Assembly (NCBI GenBank): GCA_964631275.1
Contig: CAZVWQ010000004.1
Coordinates: 1 to 64,000 of the forward strand
Source of the DNA: CAZVWQ01 sp964631275
GTDB lineage: Bacteria; Patescibacteriota; JACMRA01
Direction of reading: 5' to 3'
DNA length: 64,000 bases
Shown: piece after piece, positions 1-8,668 of the stretch
Position numbering within the stretch: position 1 is the first letter of the stretch
How the letters are laid out: the number at the start of each line of letters is the position of its first letter
Made by a program: the position numbers and the translations under genes
The notes under the pieces: model-generated
Database searches by the model: none
Told to the model about the DNA's origin: nothing
What the model saw: the letters and a program-made list of their open reading frames with translations, nothing else

Positions 1-305
1 CAGAGAAGCTGAATTACGATTATGGGAGTATTATTACAATAGACAAAAATCATCTAGGAGAAGGTAATAGTGGCTCACCTGTTTTTGACTATAGAGGGGA
101 TTACGTTGGTGCTTTAAGTGCTCTAATAGACAAAGTTCAGTTATTTGAAGACAATACAGTAATCGATTGCGAACCTATACCGCTCGACCTAAGTGATGTT
201 TTTTTTATGTATGAAAAAGAAAAAAGAAAATGTGGTCTAGAGTTTATTGTGGTTCCAGACGGTCAGTATATAAATAACCTAAAAACTAGGATAGAAAGTG
301 ATTAA
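1..305 (+). CDS. Trypsin-like serine protease, C-terminal part (5' end outside window)
   Basis: An open frame (codons in phase with base 3) runs from the window edge to a TAA at 303-305. It contains GNSGSPVFD around bases 63-89, the hallmark of the catalytic-serine loop of trypsin-like (S1/Do-type) peptidases, followed by a hydrophobic strand (YVGALSALI) as expected in that fold. The catalytic His and Asp would lie upstream, outside the window. The last 8 bases overlap the GTG start of the CCA-adding enzyme gene, so the two are probably translationally coupled. Its substrate and location cannot be told from the fragment. Confidence 0.7.
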   Translation, partial: EKLNYDYGSIITIDKNHLGEGNSGSPVFDYRGDYVGALSALIDKVQLFEDNTVIDCEPIPLDLSDVFFMYEKEKRKCGLEFIVVPDGQYINNLKTRIESD

Positions 306-1404
306 TCTTAAAAAATTATTATCTCAAATAAATCAAGACTTGGGTTTAGATTTGTATTTGGTAGGAGGCTGTGTTAGAGATTATTTGTTAAACCAAGAGT
401 TTAGTGACATTGACTTGGCTACAAAAGCTTTACCTGAAAAAGTCATTTCTAAGATTAAAGAATATGGTAAAAAACCATATACAATAGGAAAAAATTTTGG
501 AACAATCGGTTTTTGGTATATTTTTGAAGATAAAAAATATTTTTTGGAAATTACTACTTTTAGAGGTGAAATTTATAAGCCTAGGGATCGTAAACCAGAA
601 GTTAACTTTAGCCACAAAATTGAAACTGATTTGGAACGCAGAGATTTTACTTTTAATGCTATAGCAATTAACTCGAAAGGCAAAATCGTTGACCCATTTG
701 GCGGGCAAAAAGATCTAAAAGCAGGACTAGTAAGATGCGTCGGTAGCCCAAAGATTAGATTTAGAGAGGACCCGCTTAGAATTTTGAGAGCAGTTAGGTT
801 TGCTGGTCGTTATAATTTTCAGTTAGAAGCTAAGACTTCAGAAAAAATCAAAAGTTGTCGATTTTGGTTATTAGATGTCAGCAAGGAAAGATGGGTTATA
901 GAGATGGATAGAATTTTGTTACTACCAGATCCTAGAGTTTCTTTGGATTTTATGCAAGAGCTAAGTTTATTGCAAGTTATGATTCCAGAGCTTAGTCTCC
1001 AAAAAAAATTTGATCAAAACACTCCTTATCATGATTTTGATTTATGGACTCATACCAAAAATGTAATAGTCAAGGTACCTGCTAACAACCTTTTACTTAG
1101 GTGGGTGGCTTTGCTTCATGACATAGCTAAGCCTTTTACTTATAGTTTAAACAAAAAAGGTAATTATAATTATTTACATCATGACGAACTAGGTGCCGAA
1201 ATGGCTCAAAAGATTTGTAAATATCTAAAATTTAGTAACGATAGAACAGAATATATAGTCACTCAAATTAGAAATCACTTAGATGCAAATTTTGATCTTA
1301 AAAAATACGATGACGCAGGGAAAAAACTAGAACCAAGCACTAGTCTTAGTTTCGAACCTTTTTATACTCAAGTCAATCCAAATCAGGACTTTTTTAATTT
1401 TTAG
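298..1404 (+). CDS. cca: CCA-adding enzyme / poly(A) polymerase family, C-terminally shortened
   Basis: This enzyme adds or repairs the 3' CCA of tRNAs. The N-terminus carries the class II nucleotidyltransferase signature LVGGCVRDYLL with the metal-binding DID, followed by RRDFTFNAIAIN and EDPLRILRAVRFAGRY. An HD-type domain follows (LLHDIAKPF, LHHDELG). The protein starts at GTG 298, overlapping the protease gene. At 368 residues it is shorter than most HD-containing family members. After the HD domain it ends in an unrelated-looking tail (about residues 340-368), and dispersed repeats begin about 30 bp beyond the stop. The catalytic core is intact, so it may still work, but the C-terminal tRNA-binding part seems lost or replaced. 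Confidence 0.85.
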   Translation: MINLKKLLSQINQDLGLDLYLVGGCVRDYLLNQEFSDIDLATKALPEKVISKIKEYGKKPYTIGKNFGTIGFWYIFEDKKYFLEITTFRGEIYKPRDRKPEVNFSHKIETDLERRDFTFNAIAINSKGKIVDPFGGQKDLKAGLVRCVGSPKIRFREDPLRILRAVRFAGRYNFQLEAKTSEKIKSCRFWLLDVSKERWVIEMDRILLLPDPRVSLDFMQELSLLQVMIPELSLQKKFDQNTPYHDFDLWTHTKNVIVKVPANNLLLRWVALLHDIAKPFTYSLNKKGNYNYLHHDELGAEMAQKICKYLKFSNDRTEYIVTQIRNHLDANFDLKKYDDAGKKLEPSTSLSFEPFYTQVNPNQDFFNF

Positions 1405-1789
1405 ATGTTCACTTTTAATCTTCATTAAACCTAGCTAAAATCAAAATTTTAGTTTCTAAAAAACCAAAATCTGCTTTGCAGTAAGTATAAATCATCTAAT
1501 GAATACACAATGAGTTTGGGGATTAGGCAATGTAGAATATTAATCATGTCTCAAAACCTATTTTTACCGTTGATTAATACCTATTTTATGGGTCAAAGTT
1601 TGTAAATTTGAGTTATGAGACAAGACTATTTATGTTTTAATCGGGTCAAAAATTATATCAAAAAGTACAGGATTAAGGCATACTTTGCATCAGTTTTTTG
1701 TGTCAAACTATGGAGATTTTTTGGGATTTGCGAGAGTTCGCTTTATAAGTGAGTTAGGTAGAATACTATTTCTTAAATCAAAACTGAAT
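1405..1789. repeat. Intergenic repeats: family G (1437-1492) and family C (1539-1630)
   Basis: No gene is visible. 1437-1492 is a family G element (TTTAGTTTCTAAAAAACC ... GCAGTAAGTATAA). 1539-1630 is a family C element in reverse orientation (AATCATGTCTCAAAACC ... GAGACAAGACTATT), recurring at least nine times in the window. The rest is AT-rich sequence in which I see nothing. Confidence 0.7.
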
Positions 1790-2512
1790 TTAGATACGAT
1801 TTTTGTAATATTCAATCATTTCTTGAATCTCAATTGGGTTAGTATTCCCTTTATTATAAGCATTTTTCCATGGTGTATCCTCGTGAGTTTTATCTACTAA
1901 CTGATAAGCAGATTTGTAGGCTAGCCCTCCTTCAAATTCAAACAAAATCTCATCAATTAGGTTTTTCTCAGCTTTATTTAGGCTAAATTCTTTTTGAGTT
2001 GGTAAAATTAATCTGGCTGGCTCTAATGGATTTTTATAATGTTCATACAAATCTACATGCACAGGGCCTCTGTCCCAAGCTTGAAAATTGTGACTAATCA
2101 GTGGTTTTTGATACATCCCTAAGTATTTGGCTTGAATATAGTACACCAGTTTTAATAATTTCAAAATCGTTAGATCGTATTTTTCACCCAATACATCATA
2201 GCATCGCACCAGCACATACTCGGCGACTTCGATTGGATTTTTGTCAGTATTTGCAGGGGTAAAACCAAGCTCTAAACCTGCTACCAAACAAAATTTTTCT
2301 AAAGTATTAGTGTTGATTCCACCCTCTCCGCTTTCCATTCTTGTAATAGTCGGCTGGGGTACTCCCATTTTTTCGGCAATTTGCCGCTGAGTTAAACCTA
2401 ACCTTTCTCGGTGCATTTTAATTTTTACAGACAAGTCAATTTCAGCCTGTCTTTTAGTTAGATAGATTTGAGAGTTTTCGTCAGCTATTTGTTGTTTTGT
2501 TGTGTTAGACAT
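1790..2512 (-). CDS. XRE-type HTH + Panacea (DUF4065) domain antitoxin-like protein
   Basis: Residues 26-80 form a lambda-repressor-like helix-turn-helix (RLGLTQRQIAEKMGVPQPTI). Residues 95-240 match the Panacea/DUF4065 (SocA-like) domain, with LKLVYYIQAKYLG, AWDRGPVHVDLYEHY and a C-terminal TPWKNAY. Panacea proteins are known antitoxins that neutralise varied toxins and are usually encoded next to them. Just upstream on the same strand are the remains of a HigB/RelE-like toxin (2560-2815), giving the toxin-first order of higBA modules. A TTGACT-17-TATACT promoter lies 30-58 bp upstream of the ATG. It probably binds its own promoter. Confidence 0.8.
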   Translation of the reverse strand: MSNTTKQQIADENSQIYLTKRQAEIDLSVKIKMHRERLGLTQRQIAEKMGVPQPTITRMESGEGGINTNTLEKFCLVAGLELGFTPANTDKNPIEVAEYVLVRCYDVLGEKYDLTILKLLKLVYYIQAKYLGMYQKPLISHNFQAWDRGPVHVDLYEHYKNPLEPARLILPTQKEFSLNKAEKNLIDEILFEFEGGLAYKSAYQLVDKTHEDTPWKNAYNKGNTNPIEIQEMIEYYKNRI

Positions 2513-2541
2513 ATATTTTCTTGGTAGTTAATTACTTTTAA

Positions 2542-2570
2542 AGTATATTATAAAAAATATCAACAGTCAA
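2542..2570 (-). promoter_or_regulatory. Predicted sigma-70 promoter of the Panacea antitoxin gene
   Basis: On the minus strand, TTGACT (2565-2570) and TATACT (2542-2547) are separated by 17 bp, and the ATG follows at 2512. The -35 box overlaps the 3' end of the toxin remnant. Confidence 0.5.
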
Positions 2571-2815
2571 ATATGATACTATTTTTTATTTCAAGATAAT
2601 TATTCAAATTTTTCTCGCCTACTTTGAGGTCTTTTTTCTCTGTTTTTTGAGTCTTTTTGGTAAAACCGTGGATTACAATGTAGTTTGGTTCTTCGATCAC
2701 AAAGAAAAACCGACAAATATTGTTTTTGTGTTTGTAAGAAGTTATTTATTTTATTGCAAGTAGGTTGAGGTTTGGGTATAATTATCAATAGCCTATCATT
2801 CATGTGTCAAACCTC
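2560..2815 (-). pseudogene. Decayed HigB/RelE-like toxin remnant
   Basis: One minus-strand frame, ending at a TGA at 2560-2562, reads RFFFVIEEPNYIVIHGF followed by TKKTQKTEKKDL and a NNYLE tail. This matches the C-terminal half of HigB/Gp49-type toxins (consensus: hydrophobic strand, HGF.KKTQKTP, basic helix). The frame is closed by TAA upstream and the N-terminal half is not recognisable in any frame, so the gene is broken. A TTGACA with GATAAT 18 bp further on lies near 2785-2815. Almost the same promoter-like block recurs near 6013-6055. Its position before the Panacea antitoxin supports a former toxin-antitoxin pair. Confidence 0.5.
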
Positions 2816-2862
2816 AAAGCTTTATCTACTCTCTCAAATTAGCCAAAACACTATTTTATTTC

Positions 2863-2955
2863 AGTAGTCTTGCCCTATAACTCAGATTTACAAAACTTTA
2901 ATCCTATAAAACAGGTGTTAATCAGTAGTAAAAAGAGGTTTTGAGAGGTGATCAA
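2863..2955 (+). repeat. Family C dispersed repeat
   Basis: AGTCTTGCCCTATAACTC ... GGTTTTGAGAGGTGAT. A diverged full-length copy of the 90-95 bp family C element. Confidence 0.7.
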
Positions 2956-3024
2956 CCATCTGCTTATATAAATATCAGTTTAATCGAGTTTGGAATTTGG
3001 TCGGTGGGATATAATCGTAAATTA

Positions 3025-3417
3025 TTAAAAAAACCAAATTTGAATAGTTATATAAATCTGATATACAATTAAGCCCATCCAGGAAATAGCAGCTACCAAA
3101 ACTGCTCCAGCACTCATATCTTTAATTCTTTTGATCGATTTATTGTACTTGTCGTCTACCAAATCACACAGCTTTTCTATGCTACTATTTACCATTTCTA
3201 AAGACAGGATAAGTGACATCAAGATAAAATTAGAAGAGGCTATCAGAAATTGACCGTTCATTAAAGATATTAAAGTTGTTAGAATCCCGGTAGTCAGTTG
3301 AATACTTATATTTGGTTCTCGTTTTAGAGCGAAGAAAAAACCATTTATTGCGTATCTAAAGCTAGAAAAAATATTATATTTTACGTATTTTTTTGGGGTG
3401 TTGGTTATTTTTGACAC
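3025..3417 (-). CDS. dgkA: Diacylglycerol kinase / undecaprenol kinase family
   Basis: This 130-residue integral membrane protein has the DgkA fold: an amphipathic N-terminus (FRYAINGFFFALKREPN) and three membrane helices. The active-site motif is LSLEMVNSSIEKLCDL, then KRIKDMSAGAVLVAA, which match the E..N.AIE...D and KD..A.AVL signatures. In Gram-positive-type bacteria this family phosphorylates undecaprenol or diacylglycerol, so it may feed the lipid carrier used with MraY at 47.7 kb. It lies 9 bp downstream of the riboflavin synthase gene on the same strand and is probably cotranscribed with it. Confidence 0.85.
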   Translation of the reverse strand: MSKITNTPKKYVKYNIFSSFRYAINGFFFALKREPNISIQLTTGILTTLISLMNGQFLIASSNFILMSLILSLEMVNSSIEKLCDLVDDKYNKSIKRIKDMSAGAVLVAAISWMGLIVYQIYITIQIWFF

Positions 3418-3426
3418 AGCTTAGTT

Positions 3427-4013
3427 TTAATTATTTAGTTTTTCTAAATATCTGGCTATCACGTCTATTTCAAGATTTACCAAGTCTCCGATGGCTAGGT
3501 CTTTTAGATTTGTATTTTCCAAGGTGTGTTTGATTAGAGAAACTTCAAAAGTATCTTGATTGCTTTTGGATATAGTAAGGCTTACTCCGTTGACAGCAAT
3601 GCCGCCTTTATAAGGAATAAACTTCATTAATTCTTGCGGAGGTTTGATTCTAAGAACCCAGTATTCATCTGACTGATTATAATTTACAACCTCTCCCACT
3701 CCATCAATATGGCCCTGAACTAAATGGCCGCCTAGTTCTTTTTGCAAGGTTAGGGAGGTTTCTAAATTTAGTTCGTCTTGTTCTTTTCTAGTACCTAAAT
3801 TGGTCTTATCCAGGGTTTCGCCAATTGCCTGGATTTGGTAACTATCTTTGGTAATTTCCAAAACGGTAAGACAAATTCCATCGTGAGCTATACTTGAGCC
3901 GATTTTTATTTTATCTAAAATTTCTTTGGGCGCCTGTATCCAAAAATATTTACCATCGGATCTTTGCTCGATTTTAATAATTTTTTTTTAGCTTCTATAA
4001 TGCCGGTAAACAT
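3427..4013 (-). pseudogene. ribE: Riboflavin synthase alpha chain, frameshifted in an A9 run
   Basis: The gene converts 6,7-dimethyl-8-ribityllumazine to riboflavin. The true start is ATG at 4013 (MFTGIIEAKKK, the universal N-terminus). The frame then breaks at the homopolymer 3981-3989 (A9 on the coding strand). With ten As it continues as IIKIEQRSDGKYFWIQA and on into the second lumazine-binding repeat (GGHLVQGHIDGVGEV ... GIAVNGVSLTI), ending normally at 3427. Restored length would be about 195 residues, normal for the family. No other riboflavin gene is in the window. It could be rescued by slippage, be a young pseudogene, or be a sequencing indel. Confidence 0.8.
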
Positions 4014-4053
4014 TTTACAATTAAGATCTAGCTAGAATTATTTGTCAAAGTTA

Positions 4054-5700
4054 TTAGCTAGCACTTGTTTGCAAATTTAATTTAGAAAAGTCATTTATAG
4101 AAATCTTGACTACGTTTTGATCATCTATCATATTTCCATATTCTCCAAGCCCTTTTCTCAAACTTTTTATAAACACATCAGCACCTTCTTCTGTTCGCAG
4201 TAAGGAGCTTTCTCCGTATATCTCATTTGATCTGATTAAAGACTGAATATATTCAGTTCTTAACTGCTCAAGATTTTTATCATCTATTTCAAAGCTGGTA
4301 TTTGTGGATAAAATTAATTGACCAGTAAGTAAGTAGTCTTCCATGTCTTCTACAGAAATTTTGTCTCCAAATTGTGGGGGTAAAATATCTCTGAATTTTT
4401 TTAGTAATTCTTTTCTTATTTCGTATTCTGCGGTTTCTTGTTTTTTATTTTTTAAAGTCTGAGAGTCATTAAACTGAAATTCGTAAGTAGTTCCACTTAT
4501 CTTTATCTTTATAACTGTGTGGCTATATCCTGAATACTTAACACTAGTTTCAATCTCTAAAATCAATCCTTCCCAAGGTCTATCAGCTTCCTTTTTACCT
4601 ATTTCAGCTATAAGCCTACTTAAATTTTGCCCAATTTTTTGCCCAACATTAAAGATTTTAATATTTCTTAAGTCTGTACTTTCTTTGTTTAGATCAGGTT
4701 CTTTATTAACTAATTTATCTATCAAAACAGTCTCTCTAAAGATGTCTGTAATTTCAGTCCAAGTTTTGCCTCTTAAAAATTTATTGATTAGTGATTTTAT
4801 AGTTTTTACTGCTGTTTCAAAAAGCTCATCACTCTCTAAAACTGCTCTACGTGGAGCTTCCACGTCACCTGAGAATTGTTCTTGTCTCTCTGAGTAACCT
4901 TCTTTTTTTAAGGGTTTGATTTCTTCATTTTGCAGACTGATAAAAATATTGTAATGTTTTAAGTAAAAATTAGTTAACTCATCAAAATTCTCAAAACTTT
5001 GTTCTTTAAAATATTTATCACACAGTAAAAATAGCTGGTGATACAAAGCCAAGATTATTTGCTCGTTTGTTAAATCAACACCTTTTTGGAAAGATTTGCA
5101 AACCTTATATATATACAGATAATTATTTGGATTTTTTGGACTTACCTTTACTTTATAATTCTCATAAAAAACCTGGAATATTCTTTTATACTCTTTTGTC
5201 TGAGTGGTTGGCATATACTCAGTTTCCGAGACTTTACCTAGCTGTTTACCTAAATCATAAAGATTCTGGAGATTTTCTTTTCTCTTTAAAACCATCTCAT
5301 CTAAAATATCTAGTAGAGTCCACTCTTGTTCTCCATGTGAAAATTTTTTGCTTTCTGCATATTTAATTAACCACTCTATTTGCTCTTGGTTGTATTCTAT
5401 TTCTTGGTAATTACCTGTGATTTGCCTGTCTATTTGAGGTATAAAAGGAATAATAATACTATCATCACTAAAAACAGCTTCGTCTTCACAAGCTGCATTG
5501 TAGATTGCAGCCATAGCTAAATTAAATAGTTTTGAAGCTCCTAGTTTTTCTACTGGATTTGGGTGGTTTATAGCTGTATCAAAAATACTTACTAAAGGGT
5601 TTTTTGAATCTAAATTTTCTGGTTGGTAATTATTTGATAAATATACAAGTGCTGAAATTGGCATCCCAGCAGGTCGAGTTGTTTTTTTTTCCAGATCCAT
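4054..5700 (-). CDS. Hypothetical protein, 548 aa
   Basis: I do not recognise this protein. It is long, charged, and rich in Glu, Lys and Leu, with no signal peptide or membrane helix, so it is probably cytoplasmic and largely helical. Two hydrophobic helical stretches occur near residues 60-75 (LFNLAMAAIYNAA) and 220-235 (ILALYHQLFLLCDKYF). A more beta-like segment follows near residues 395-420 (LEIETSVKYSGYSHTVIKIKI). It lies 40 bp upstream of ribE on the same strand. The ATG at 5700 follows a Lys/Leu-rich non-coding stretch without a clear Shine-Dalgarno site. Confidence 0.7.
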   Translation of the reverse strand: MDLEKKTTRPAGMPISALVYLSNNYQPENLDSKNPLVSIFDTAINHPNPVEKLGASKLFNLAMAAIYNAACEDEAVFSDDSIIIPFIPQIDRQITGNYQEIEYNQEQIEWLIKYAESKKFSHGEQEWTLLDILDEMVLKRKENLQNLYDLGKQLGKVSETEYMPTTQTKEYKRIFQVFYENYKVKVSPKNPNNYLYIYKVCKSFQKGVDLTNEQIILALYHQLFLLCDKYFKEQSFENFDELTNFYLKHYNIFISLQNEEIKPLKKEGYSERQEQFSGDVEAPRRAVLESDELFETAVKTIKSLINKFLRGKTWTEITDIFRETVLIDKLVNKEPDLNKESTDLRNIKIFNVGQKIGQNLSRLIAEIGKKEADRPWEGLILEIETSVKYSGYSHTVIKIKISGTTYEFQFNDSQTLKNKKQETAEYEIRKELLKKFRDILPPQFGDKISVEDMEDYLLTGQLILSTNTSFEIDDKNLEQLRTEYIQSLIRSNEIYGESSLLRTEEGADVFIKSLRKGLGEYGNMIDDQNVVKISINDFSKLNLQTSAS

Positions 5701-6288
5701 TTTTGACTTACCACTTATTAGAAAAACCTTTAAATTTTAAAAAATTTTGATTTTAATTTTTTTATTCCAAAACAAAACCTACCACATTTTTATCTTCAAG
5801 ATCAAGTTCACTTTGATTACTTATTTAAATTTTTAACTTCTTTAAGAAACTTTTCTAAATCCTTTTTTTCAATCCGTTATTCTTTGCCTAACTTTTAAAA
5901 ACCTTTGATTTTCTGGTTTTTGATACGCCTCTTAATTTTTACAATACTTCAATCAAGTATTTTTGACGCCTCCTTAACTATGTAATAAGATTTGGTTTTT
6001 CTTAGCATGAGACATTTGTTTATACTTATCAATAGCTATCATTGATTTGTCAAACCTAAAAGCCCTATCCACCTACATAAACTAATCCCAAGAATTCAAA
6101 ACTTCCGCAGTTTTCTAAAAAAATATTAAATATGATAACTTATCACTATAAAATAGCTACATTTAGAAGTAAAATTGATTTCTTATGGAAACTTTGTATA
6201 TAAAAAATTAAAACCGTTGGTTATATTTGCCATTTTATTTTTTTTGTCATATTATCAATAAATTAACTATAAATTTAAATAAAAATAT
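5701..6288. other. Intergenic: second decayed toxin-like locus and a family H repeat
   Basis: On the minus strand, 5815-5880 can be read RIEKKDLEKFLKEVKNLN, resembling the C-terminal helix of HigB-type toxins. A GGTTTGACA...ATGATAGC block at 6013-6055 nearly repeats the promoter-like block of the toxin remnant at 2785-2815. Frameshifts and stops interrupt everything between. 6101-6194 is a diverged family H repeat (ACTTCCGCAG at the left end). No intact gene is seen. Confidence 0.35.
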
Positions 6289-7215
6289 ATGGAGTTAGTT
6301 GTAACTTTTAGTTTTTTTCTTATAATCATTGGATTAGTGCTTTTTTTTCAACTTTTTTTTACTGTGGCTCAACAAACTAACGTAGTCGTTGAAGCTTTTG
6401 GAAAGTTTAGTCGAGTAGCTAAGCCAGGCCTTAACCTCAAAATTCCACTTGTTGAAAGGATTGCTGGAAAGGTTAATTTACGTATTCAGCAACTTGATGT
6501 TAGCGTAGAAACTAAGACCAAAGATAATGTGTTTGTGAAAGTTGTAGTTTCGGTACAATACTATGTTTTGCCAGAAAAAGTTTACGATGCTTTTTATCGC
6601 TTAGATAACACTCAGAATCAAATTACTTCTTTTGTTTTTGATACTGTGCGCTCTAGAGTTCCGACTATTATTTTGGATGAATTATTTGAAAACAAAGACG
6701 ATATTGCTAATGCAGTAAAGCACGAATTATCTCAAGTTATGGATGATTTTGGTTACGGAATAGTTAAGGCTTTAGTAACTGATATCGACCCTGATCCTAA
6801 GGTTAAGCTAGCAATGAACGAGATTAATGCTAACCAAAGATTGAGAGTAGCGGCAGAGGAGAAAGGAGAAGCAGACAAAATTCTAAAAGTAAAACTAGCA
6901 GAAGCTGATGCCGAATCTAAAGCTTTATCAGGTAAAGGTATAGCTGATCAGCGGAAAGCCATTATAGACGGACTTAGAGATAGCGTAGATGAATTTCAAA
7001 AATCTATACCAGGAACAAGCCCTGAAGATGTGATGAATCTAGTACTTATTACTCAATACTTCGATACCCTCAAAGATATTGGCACAACCAACAATAAAGG
7101 AACTATATTTATTCCACATTCACCAGGAACTATGGGAGACTTAGTTAATCAAATCCGCGAATCAATGATTAGCAGTAATCAAGTAGCCAAAAACATGGAA
7201 AAAGACCTTAACTAA
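6289..7215 (+). CDS. SPFH/Band 7 (stomatin/prohibitin-like) membrane protein
   Basis: Residues 4-27 form one N-terminal membrane helix. Next comes a Band 7 domain (VAKPGLNLKIPLVERIAGKV, RIQQLDVSVETKTKDNVFV, TVRSRVPTIILDELFENKDDIA). A coiled coil rich in Ala/Glu/Lys follows (about residues 170-235: NQRLRVAAEEKGEADKILK), then a short C-terminal tail. SPFH proteins oligomerise at the membrane and act as scaffolds or regulators of membrane proteases. No NfeD-type partner is adjacent, which differs from the usual bacterial pairing. Length (308 aa) is normal for the QmcA/stomatin class. Confidence 0.85.
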   Translation: MELVVTFSFFLIIIGLVLFFQLFFTVAQQTNVVVEAFGKFSRVAKPGLNLKIPLVERIAGKVNLRIQQLDVSVETKTKDNVFVKVVVSVQYYVLPEKVYDAFYRLDNTQNQITSFVFDTVRSRVPTIILDELFENKDDIANAVKHELSQVMDDFGYGIVKALVTDIDPDPKVKLAMNEINANQRLRVAAEEKGEADKILKVKLAEADAESKALSGKGIADQRKAIIDGLRDSVDEFQKSIPGTSPEDVMNLVLITQYFDTLKDIGTTNNKGTIFIPHSPGTMGDLVNQIRESMISSNQVAKNMEKDLN

Positions 7216-7284
7216 AAGTTTGACAAATCTTGCAAAAAGCGATTGGAAACAACTGCTTGGTTTTTGTATAGATCTTGTTATTTG

Positions 7285-7402
7285 TATGTACTAAACTGTT
7301 AACTACTCAGTGAGTTTTTCTGACTGTGTTTTCTTTGTTTAACCAAACTAAAACCTTCAGTTAAATCATCATTTAGTAGTAAAATTCAATTCTTGCGGAA
7401 GT
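7285..7402 (+). repeat. Family A repeat joined to part of family H
   Basis: The left 90 bp is family A (CTAAACTGTTAACTACTCAG ... CTAAAACCTTCAGTTAAATC). Instead of the usual family A right end it continues as the right end of family H (TTTAGTAGTAAAATTC ... TTGCGGAAG, ending 7402). This is a hybrid, consistent with insertion or recombination between families. The flanks 7216-7284 and 7403-7590 hold no gene. The latter carries a fragment with ACTTGTCAAAATTTAGTATG that recurs elsewhere. Confidence 0.65.
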
Positions 7403-7591
7403 TGCAAGCTAATAACTTGTCAAAATTTAGTATGGATTTTATTATACTTAAGCTCGTATCAGTTTTTATTTTTAGATTAAGAATAAACCTTTTAATTATA
7501 ACTAAACTAGGTTTATTATATAAAATAAAATGAGTTTGAGTCATATAATAAAAATTTAACCTAACAAAATATTTTTAAAAGTATTTTTTAT

Positions 7592-7609
7592 AATAACAAA
7601 GCTTTGTTA
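7592..7609. promoter_or_regulatory. 18-bp perfect palindrome upstream of tRNA-Arg
   Basis: ATAACAAAGCTTTGTTAT is a perfect palindrome lying 19 bp before the tRNA and just after a TATAAT-like hexamer. It could be an operator or part of the tRNA leader. Function unknown. Confidence 0.35.
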
Positions 7610-7627
7610 TGGGTTAATTGCATATAG

Positions 7628-7705
7628 GCAGTCGTAGCTCAGTTGGATTAGAGCATCTGGTTTCGGCCCAGAAGGTCAGGGGTTCGAGCCCTCTCGGCTG
7701 CACCA
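7628..7705 (+). tRNA. tRNA-Arg (anticodon UCG)
   Basis: The acceptor stem is GCAGTCG pairing with CGGCTGC. The D arm is GCTCAGTTGGATTAGAGC and the anticodon stem TCTGG/CCAGA encloses loop TTTCGGC with anticodon TCG. The T loop is TTCGAGC, the discriminator A is followed by an encoded CCA. All arms pair. A family B repeat begins 2-3 bp after the CCA. Confidence 0.92.
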
Positions 7706-7707
7706 AA

Positions 7708-7820
7708 TAACCCAATCCGTTATTATTACCAAAATTTAACTTTTTATAAACAAATAAATACCTTGTTTAAGGCTGAATTCTTAACGGGTAATTACCATAT
7801 GTGATTAGCCAAAGGGTATA
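7708..7820 (-). repeat. Family B dispersed repeat abutting tRNA-Arg
   Basis: TAACCCAATCCGTTATT ... CTTAACGGGTAATTACC ... AAAGGGTATA. A full-length family B element in reverse orientation. It is followed at 7822-7875 by a family G element ending in GTGAGTATAA. Confidence 0.75.
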
Positions 7821-7936
7821 ACTGAAGGCAAAAATTTAGATTCTAAAAAAATTAAAATTTATTTTTAGTGAGTATAATTCAAAATATATTTTTATTTGGT
7901 AGTTATTAATAGTAAAAAAGGTTTAAGACCTTTGCT

Positions 7937-8668
7937 TTATACCCAGATTCTTCTAGCCCTCAAAAGTAACCTGACCGTAGATGAGCCTTTTTGGCAGGTT
8001 TGGATAGTCAGGCTAGAGCCTTTGATATCTTCAGGAAAATAAGCAAAATTTAGTTGCTCTCGTGTAGCTACCTGATTAAAGTCAGTTTTGAAAGCATCCC
8101 ACCTGATAACCTCATATTTGCATCTTTTTCCATTTTTATTAGTTAGCTCTATAATGTCACCTTTTTTTAATAATTCTAGATCTTCAAATATTCTAGCAGC
8201 TTTGTAATCAGACTGATCTTGCCTAGTTGGCTCAGAATGACCATAAATATAACTATGACCAATATCGTTGCAAACATCTTTGGCATAGATTTCTTCGACT
8301 ACTGGGCCATCAAGCAATTTTTTATTTATATCTTCTAGATTATCAAGGCTTGATCTATACATTTTTGAGCCGTAAACATTTGCTGCTGGAATAGTAATTG
8401 TATCTAACACTTGATTTTTAAAGTTCAATTCGACGAGAGTGCTGTAATTTTTTTTAGTTCTTTTTTCTGAATTCTCTGTACGTAAATATTTAATTTTAGA
8501 GTCAATTCTTTCTGGTAGAGTTGGGGCAAATATTTCAGAATTTTGAGGATCTACATACACAGCCAAAGATCGGTTTTTTTGGTTAGCATAAACTGCCTGA
8601 GAAAAGCTAATTAAAACAAATAGAGTTAGCACGGTGAGATGTAAAATCCTAGAGAATATTTGTAGCAT
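7937..8668 (-). CDS. Sortase family transpeptidase
   Basis: Sortases cut a sorting signal and join surface proteins to other proteins or to the cell wall. The catalytic triad is visible: His in YGHSE, Cys in LTIQTCQKG, and Arg in RLLLRARR, in the normal order. TITIPAANV is the first core strand. I chose the start at 8668 because it gives a clean signal peptide or anchor (ILHLTVLTLFVLISF, then AVYANQ). An in-frame start at 8809 would add 47 unlikely residues. No clear LPXTG substrate is in the window. Secreted proteins at 13.0 and 56.4 kb lack a canonical motif. Confidence 0.8.
   Translation of the reverse strand: MLQIFSRILHLTVLTLFVLISFSQAVYANQKNRSLAVYVDPQNSEIFAPTLPERIDSKIKYLRTENSEKRTKKNYSTLVELNFKNQVLDTITIPAANVYGSKMYRSSLDNLEDINKKLLDGPVVEEIYAKDVCNDIGHSYIYGHSEPTRQDQSDYKAARIFEDLELLKKGDIIELTNKNGKRCKYEVIRWDAFKTDFNQVATREQLNFAYFPEDIKGSSLTIQTCQKGSSTVRLLLRARRIWV

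Noticed and set aside
7285..7402. Family A element as a riboswitch or tRNA-linked RNA
   Set aside because: The same sequence occurs at many places in both orientations with inverted ends, and it is not consistently upstream of related genes.
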